In this document: piece by piece, positions 58,610 to 64,000 of the stretch
How positions within the stretch are numbered: the stretch's first letter is position 1
Layout: each line of letters opens with the position of its first letter
DNA from: Tomocerus qinae
Lineage: Eukaryota; Arthropoda; Collembola; Entomobryomorpha; Tomoceridae
Direction of reading: 5' to 3'
Assembly: GCA_020055645.1 (NCBI GenBank)
Contig: CM034549.1
Span: 6,758,001 to 6,822,000, forward strand
DNA length: 64,000 nucleotides
Notes under the pieces: model-generated
The model's database searches: none
The model's input: the letters and a program-made list of their open reading frames with translations, nothing else
What the model was told of the DNA's origin: nothing
Position numbers and translations under genes: made by a program

Positions 58610-60560
58610 TTATTTCTTGGTCTCTCTTTTAAACCGACTAATGAGCCATTGCCGACTGTTTTTCTTTGGCTTGGATTTCATCCAAGACATTAAATCTGGA
58701 AGTGGAGACACTTGAGACGCTTCCACATATATCTTTGAAGGGCCTGACTGAGTTTTATTTTCGTTTTCAGTGCATCTGTTAACTTGAGTACCCAAAGCCA
58801 ATTTGTTAAATTGAATGTTTTCTTTCTTCTCGACAAAATGTTCTTTTTTACTGCCAGAAGACTCACGTGCTACAAATTCCTGTAACTTCTTATTTTCTTT
58901 GTTTACTTTGCCACGTTTCTTAACAATCTTTTGAGTTTCTTTCGGTGAGACTTCTTTTTTTTGCTGCGGCTCCGGCATTATAAATTCTCTATGCTTTGCA
59001 GCATCTCTTTGTCGACTACGGTCGCATCTCATGTCAATAGTCGGTCGATGAAACCGATTTAAATGAACATCGAGCTTTTGCTGGCGAAAAAATCCTTTGG
59101 GACAAACTGGACACCTATGAAATTAAATTAACTTTAATGATTGTATTTGTAATTCAAAATATCAAAACCTCCACGTTTACGGGCCCAATGGGCAACGAAA
59201 GCTTACTTTCTTGGCTAAGACAAGATAGCAGAGAAAATACAGTTTAAAAATATGAAACTTGTGTATACCTAAAAGTAAAAGATTGTGAATGTCGACTTAA
59301 ATGTTCTTGGCAATGTGAACTCGTTTTAAATTTTGCATCGCATTCGGTACATTGAAATGTCCGCTCGACCGTGTGCACTTTCTTGTGAGTTTGTAAAGCT
59401 GTCACACCGATGAAGAACTTTTCACAAATCTAATAAATATGAATGAATTTATTTTAAACCGCAAGTCGCAAGTATCAGTGAAATAAAGCTACTATACAAA
59501 TTTTCAAAAGTTAATTGTTGGTCAAATAATAAGTTTCGACAACCACTTTTTCGAATAACATGTTTCAGCATATTTTGAAATGACAGGAAATGAATACAAT
59601 GGAATACTGGAAAGGAAAGTGTAGGATAACGATATTGTGTTTTAAAGACTTACAGGACACGGGAATCCTTTAAAATCTTTGTGATTGAGCAAGCAATGGT
59701 CTCTAACTTCTCTTTTGGATAAGAATCTCTTGGTGCAAAAGGGACACTTATTCGAATTTAAGATTTTCTCAGTCGCCTTTCCTTTTTCTCCAGTGTGAGT
59801 TTTCATGTGAACGTTAAATGTTTCCGAATTATAATATTCCTTGTTGCAAATCAGACAAAGAATTCTACCCTTCACCAAATGGCCCTCCACGTGCAATCGC
59901 TTTGATCGTTCACTTGCAAATGTCTTTTGGCAATACTGACATTTTATTTCCGGAACATTTTTATCTTTTAATACGTCTGAATGTGCTTTTTTCATATGCT
60001 CCCTTAGGAAATGAGAAGTTCGAAACGTTTCGGTACATCCTTTAATTTTGCATGAGATTTCATTCCATCCGGTATGAATTCGAGTGTGAACATTCAAATT
60101 AGCCTTCGAAGAAAAATGTTTCTCACACACAGAACATTGCAAATTCTCGTCTATAGCAAAATATTAAAAAATCAAAAGGTTGGATATTGTAGTAAATGTC
60201 ACAATGTCACTTACTCCTCGGCTAAAATTTAGTGGTTTGAAAAGGATAGTGTCACACCGAAAAATTAATTATTTCTTAAAGTGATAAATCCTGAATACCC
60301 TTCAAGTGAAATTGGCGGTGGTGAAAAATCAAGCTTTTCTTATGCTTAAATGATTTCTTACAGCCGTTTTCGAAACATTTCCATGTTGTTCTTGCTGGTT
60401 GATAATCGGTATCAGAGTCGGAATCATTTTCCGTTTCCTCGTCCATTGCGGTGCTGGAATTGGAATACACTTGTTCGTTATCGTTGGTGTTGATGGTGAT
60501 ATCCTCAGAATCTTCCATTTTCACTTCATTCACTTGTTCTTGTTTCACTCTTTTACTAGC
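58610..60560 (-). CDS. Nine-finger C2H2 zinc-finger protein (5' exon not found)
   Basis: Probable DNA-binding transcription regulator in the nucleus. Four exons, 60560..60299, 60150..59654, 59429..59269 and 59114..58610, join in phase and give 474 residues. An acidic N-terminal part (EENDSDSD-like run TENDSDSDTDYQP) is followed by nine C2H2 fingers, for example CSVCEKHFSSKANLNVHTRIH without its last His quoted in full context, CQYCQKTFASERSKRLHVEG, CLICNKEYYNSETFNVHMKT and CTECDAKFKTSSHCQEHLSR. Finger 7 is split by an intron after CP. The C-terminal 150 residues are basic and disordered (VKKRGKVNKENKK). An acceptor at 60561-60562 shows that at least one upstream exon exists; an in-frame ATG lies about 45 nt into the first exon seen. 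Target sites and orthology were not assigned. Confidence 0.9.
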
Positions 60561-61207
60561 CTAGTAGAAAATGAAAATTGAATATCAAAATCAACATGCA
60601 CTAATTTGTTTTTTCATAACAATAATAGTGACAGTAGAAGTAAGATAAGTGTCGGTAAGATTAAAGCTAACAGAGTTCATGTTTTTGAGCAGTCAACAGT
60701 CAAGTTTCAATTCATTAACTTTAAACGTTATTCTAGACCTAAGTAGTACTATACCACGCTAATGCGCTACATCGACCAACCATAAACTTACGCATTACAT
60801 AGCCATGTGCTTTCTAAGTGGCTAAGGCTAAAAACTACACCAACAAAACCGGGCTGAATTGTTTTTGTTTACTTTTTGTGTGCCCTTTGCTCTGTGCTGA
60901 TTGCTGTGTTGCACAACATTTTTATTTTTCATATTGTCAATCATATTTGTGAATCTTGTGATAATTTTAATCTAGATATTATCAAAAAAAACTGGGGTGG
61001 GTCTGAGGTGTGACGACAGTGAACGAGATAAGGTAAACGCCCACTGTGATGGTCATTCTTTTGTTGTAATTTTCTTAAATCATTAATTTAGTAATCATTA
61101 GGTTCAGCTGATGTTTACAAATACAAAGTGAGTCTTGTGACGACGAATAAATAAACAATCTGTTAAGGTTGCGATAAGTTCATGAGTTAACATAGGAGTT
61201 CGTACTC
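60561..61207. other. 5' region of the zinc-finger gene
   Basis: Should contain the missing first exon and promoter of the zinc-finger gene on the minus strand. I could not settle on an exon. No repeat was seen. Confidence 0.35.
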
Positions 61208-61531
61208 CACATCTGTACAAAAATCCCGAGTAAAACTTAACTGAAACAAAAAATGTCAATTGATTATGGAAGAACCACTATTAGCCTCGGACCCAAGGCT
61301 CTTACATCTTCAAAAACTGCTTTTGAAATTGATATTTTTGTTATGTTTTGAAAAAAATTTTGGAAATTCGCCAGAAAAACGCGGGATGACTTTGCCTGGC
61401 GATTTCATCTAATGCCAGGTAAATACCGACAATCGGGGAGCCTTGGGTCCGAGATATTTATACCAGAAACAAAAATCAAAAATCAAAATTTAAATCGGTT
61501 ACATATTTTGGACGCTTTTTGTACAGATGTG
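61208..61531. mobile_element. Inverted-repeat (MITE-like) element, nested pairs
   Basis: Outer 16-bp inverted repeats CACATCTGTACAAAAA (61208-61223) and its complement (61516-61531) enclose an inner 15-bp pair CTCGGACCCAAGGCT (61286-61300) and its complement (61439-61453). The centre contains a further small hairpin (GCCTGGC...GCCAGGT). No coding frame, and I could not define a target duplication. It may be a MITE or a terminal part of the adjacent Mutator-type element. Confidence 0.5.
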
Positions 61532-61943
61532 CAATTTTGAAATTTGAATTGATGGTATAGTTGTGGGAAAGGAAGATTACTGTGTTACATTGGGTATCAC
61601 GTGTTAGGATGTTTTGCTTATGAGTTGATTTGTATTGCTCCTCTCCTCTAATAAATAAACAACATACAAATGCAGATATTACACAGCACTTTCAAAATCA
61701 AATATCTTCACTGTTTTTATAAAAATTGACACAATTTTATGAAAACTAAAACTACGCCCACATTAAATGAAAGAACGGTAACATCTTTGGGAAATGAAAA
61801 GGTAATAGATTTTGTTGAGCGTACTAAGATTGAAAAATATCAAAATATATAATATATATAATATTTTCTTTTGGTTTTTATTATGTATGATGACATGGGT
61901 AATAAAACCCAACTCGCCATTGTAATACAATGTTTTGATTTTA

Positions 61944-62410
61944 TTTAGGTGTTGACAATTTGCAGCTTTTTTTCATTTTGTATTCAAATCGAGTAGAGTA
62001 TATTGAAAAATACAACTGAGAGATTTCAACCTTTTTTACATTTTTACAAAGAAAGTAAGTTCAATCAATTATTTATTTCAGATTGCACATGGAATCAATT
62101 TTTATTGTGATCAATTGTTGTGGCACTCCGTCCTGCTTTGCAATTGTCAACTTGCTGTTTTAATAATATATTTTTAATTTATTCAGGTTTGCCAATTTGT
62201 GTTTTAGAAGCGAATGGAGTATACTGAAAATTAAACAGAGATTTCGACCTTTTTCAACAACAGCAGAAAGCAAGTGCAGTCCATTTTTCAATCCATATCG
62301 TTTTAAGTGGAATCAATTTTTATTGTGATCAATTATTTTGGCACTCTGTTCTGCTTTGCAATGCAGTCACCTCGCCGTTTGAATAATATATTTTGAATTT
62401 ATTCAGGTTT
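61944..62410. repeat. Two tandem units of about 225 bp upstream of the transposase
   Basis: Two diverged direct copies, each with AGGTTT/GTTGACAATTTG-type starts, GAGTATATTGAAAA-type middles, GGAATCAATTTTTATTGTGA and GCACTCYGTYCTGCTTTGCA. A third start is visible at 62404. Their position just 5' of the Mutator-type frame suggests subterminal repeats or leader sequence of that element. Confidence 0.7.
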
Positions 62411-62489
62411 AACAATTTAATGCTTTGAATTTGTTAGGAAACGAAGAGCGAAAATAGTATCCAAGCCGGACCAATATAAACACATTTCA

Positions 62490-64000
62490 ATGCCAAAATA
62501 TAAAAACACCAATTCTGTTAGAAAACGTCGTCCGCCGCATAAACAGAGACGATCTTCTATTTTTGACATAACGAACAGCAATGAAATTGATAACAAGGAA
62601 GCATCGTCAACACCGATTATTAAATCTGATGGCAGAAATTTTGCAGCATTGGACATTACGGGTCAAATTACGCCATTGCATAACATGGATCAAATTGAAG
62701 TGACACCTTTGATACATGAAGACTTTGACGATCCACCAGTTCCAAAGAAGCGGAAAATTAACCCGATTCAGCCAAAGGATGTGAAACTAAAAGGACGGCG
62801 ATTAATACCAATAGCTTCACTTGGGGGGTTCATGAACATTGCAATGGACCACGGAAAACAATGTAAAGAAGGGAAAATTAGTTTCGATTTAGAAGTGTTT
62901 CATGGATTGAGATCCGTGTTCCATGTATCGTGCACAGCCTGTTGCTGGAAAAGTAAACTTGACACTGAAGATGACTCAACCGATCTCCCAGTCAACGAAG
63001 CTTTCGCTTGGGGGACTTTAGCAGGTGGATCCCCCTTTTTCGGCTAGCAAAAATCTTTTGCAAGTCATGGAGTGTCACGTTCCATGCTTCCAACTGTATA
63101 AATCATTTGAAACTTGTACATCCAAAAAATGGAGCATTGCTTTACAGCAAGAATTACAAGAAAACGGCAAAGAAGAACGCGAGATTGCGCTACAGCGGGG
63201 TGATGTAGTCACCGTGGACGGAGTTGAATATCCTTATACAACAGTTTATTGTGATGGAGGCTGGGGGAAACGGTCCTATGGCCACTCGTACAACTCTAAC
63301 TCCGGTTGTGCAGTTATCATCGGACATCATACTAAAAAGGTTTTGTTCTGTGGATTTAAAAATAGGTTATGTATAATATGCAAACTTGACGAAAAAATGG
63401 CAAATCCTCGTGTACACGTTTGTTTGAAAAATTGGGGGGATAAACAAAGTTCTAGCAGTATGGAATCATCAATTATTGTAGAAGGGTTTAACGCAAGCAT
63501 GCAGATGCACCAATTAGTGTATAAAAGTTTTGTCGCAGACGGAGATTCTTCCGTATATTCCAGACTTCTTTCAGAAGTTAAGTACGGAACATTACGAATT
63601 CAGAAAATTGAATGTATCAATCATACAATTAAGCGATATAACAAGGGCATCTTTGAAATTTCAAATGATACTAAAAGCCATAGTATTGGTGACAGAAAGC
63701 TTTTAAAAAGCAAAATTAATCGGTTTGGGCGAGCTCTGCGCTCCGCAGTTGTGTTTCATAATAAACAAGCAAAACCTGATTCCGTGCAGCAATTATCTAA
63801 TAATATCAAGAACATTCCGTTTCATATATTTGGACAACATACTAAATGTGATGACAGTTTTTGCACCGAAGAAAGAAAGAAAGAGGCCAATATAGTAATT
63901 TCCCTTTCAAAGACAAAAATGTGGGATAATCTAATGGAAATCAGTAATCGTACGGCTAATTTATCAGCCAGGATAATTCATAACATAACCAGTAACAGAG
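62490..64000 (+). pseudogene. Mutator-type (MULE) transposase with one frameshift, truncated by window end
   Basis: Transposase of the Mutator-like domain family common in arthropod genomes. The first frame runs from the ATG at 62490 with a basic N-terminus (KYKNTNSVRKRRPPHKQRR). It then shows LKGRRLIPIASLGGFMN, a CTACCW zinc-like segment and NEAFAWGTLAGGSPF. At the CCCCCTTTTT run (63031-63040) the coding frame shifts by +1 and continues open to 64000 with EREIALQRGDVVTVDG, YCDGGWGKRSYGHSYN (first catalytic Asp region), IIVEGFNASMQMH, FVADGDSSVYSRL (second Asp) and IECINHTIKRYNKG. The first frame stops at 63047. Apart from this single shift no disabling change is seen, so it may be a recent copy, a sequencing error or a slippage site. 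The C-terminus is outside the window. Confidence 0.82.

Noticed and set aside
58610..60560. Two separate zinc-finger genes instead of one
   Set aside because: All four exons join in phase, and finger 7 is completed only by splicing (CP from one exon, ICEKFF from the next), which supports one gene.
1..64000. tRNA genes, rRNA or CRISPR-like arrays
   Set aside because: No tRNA A/B-box pair that folds, no rRNA-like block and no regularly spaced repeat array were found; the tandem arrays have no spacers.

Overview
The window is AT-rich animal nuclear DNA. Genes are split by mostly short GT-AG introns, many of 50-100 bases. Membrane UDP-glycosyltransferases, a tandem CRAL-TRIO family, a MATH-BTB protein, a scramblase-like protein and a C2H2 zinc-finger protein sit among DNA transposons of several superfamilies. 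This fits an arthropod; a springtail or another hexapod is my guess, but nothing here fixes the species. No bacterial, viral or organellar segment and no rRNA or tRNA gene was seen. Exon coordinates come from splice signals read by eye, and every complete CDS sums to a multiple of three.

Layout. 0-9.5 kb: two UDP-glycosyltransferase genes on the minus strand (the first cut by the window edge) flank a short coiled-coil gene resembling the MTUS1/ATIP microtubule-associated family. 9.8-11.2 kb: a palindromic mariner-like element with a MITE nested inside it. 12-33 kb: four CRAL-TRIO genes (A-D), interleaved with a repeat-containing protein of unknown function, a divergent phospholipid scramblase, a MATH-BTB gene whose first intron carries a hAT-type MITE with a second palindromic element inside it, and a third large palindrome built from a Ginger-like integrase. 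33.8-44.5 kb: gene-poor, with a 376-bp direct duplication, a 21-bp minisatellite and a hAT-type element with GGGTTTTTT repeats. 44.5-57 kb: three more CRAL-TRIO genes (E-G) with a finer exon structure and a shared tiny last exon. 58.6-60.6 kb: a nine-finger C2H2 gene. 61-64 kb: an inverted-repeat element and the start of a Mutator-type transposase with one frameshift, running off the window.

Themes. Seven CRAL-TRIO paralogues within about 45 kb form a tandem lipid-transfer family. Their exon lengths and phases allow intron loss, shift and gain to be followed. Both UGT copies carry Glu where the family normally has its catalytic His. Three unrelated elements are long palindromes with TA or TATA duplications; in the two coding ones the 3' halves of the gene face outward. 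Nothing forms an obvious new gene system. The most unusual points are the outward-facing foldback elements, the His-to-Glu UGT pair, the recent-looking intron in gene F and the micro-exon tail of E-G.
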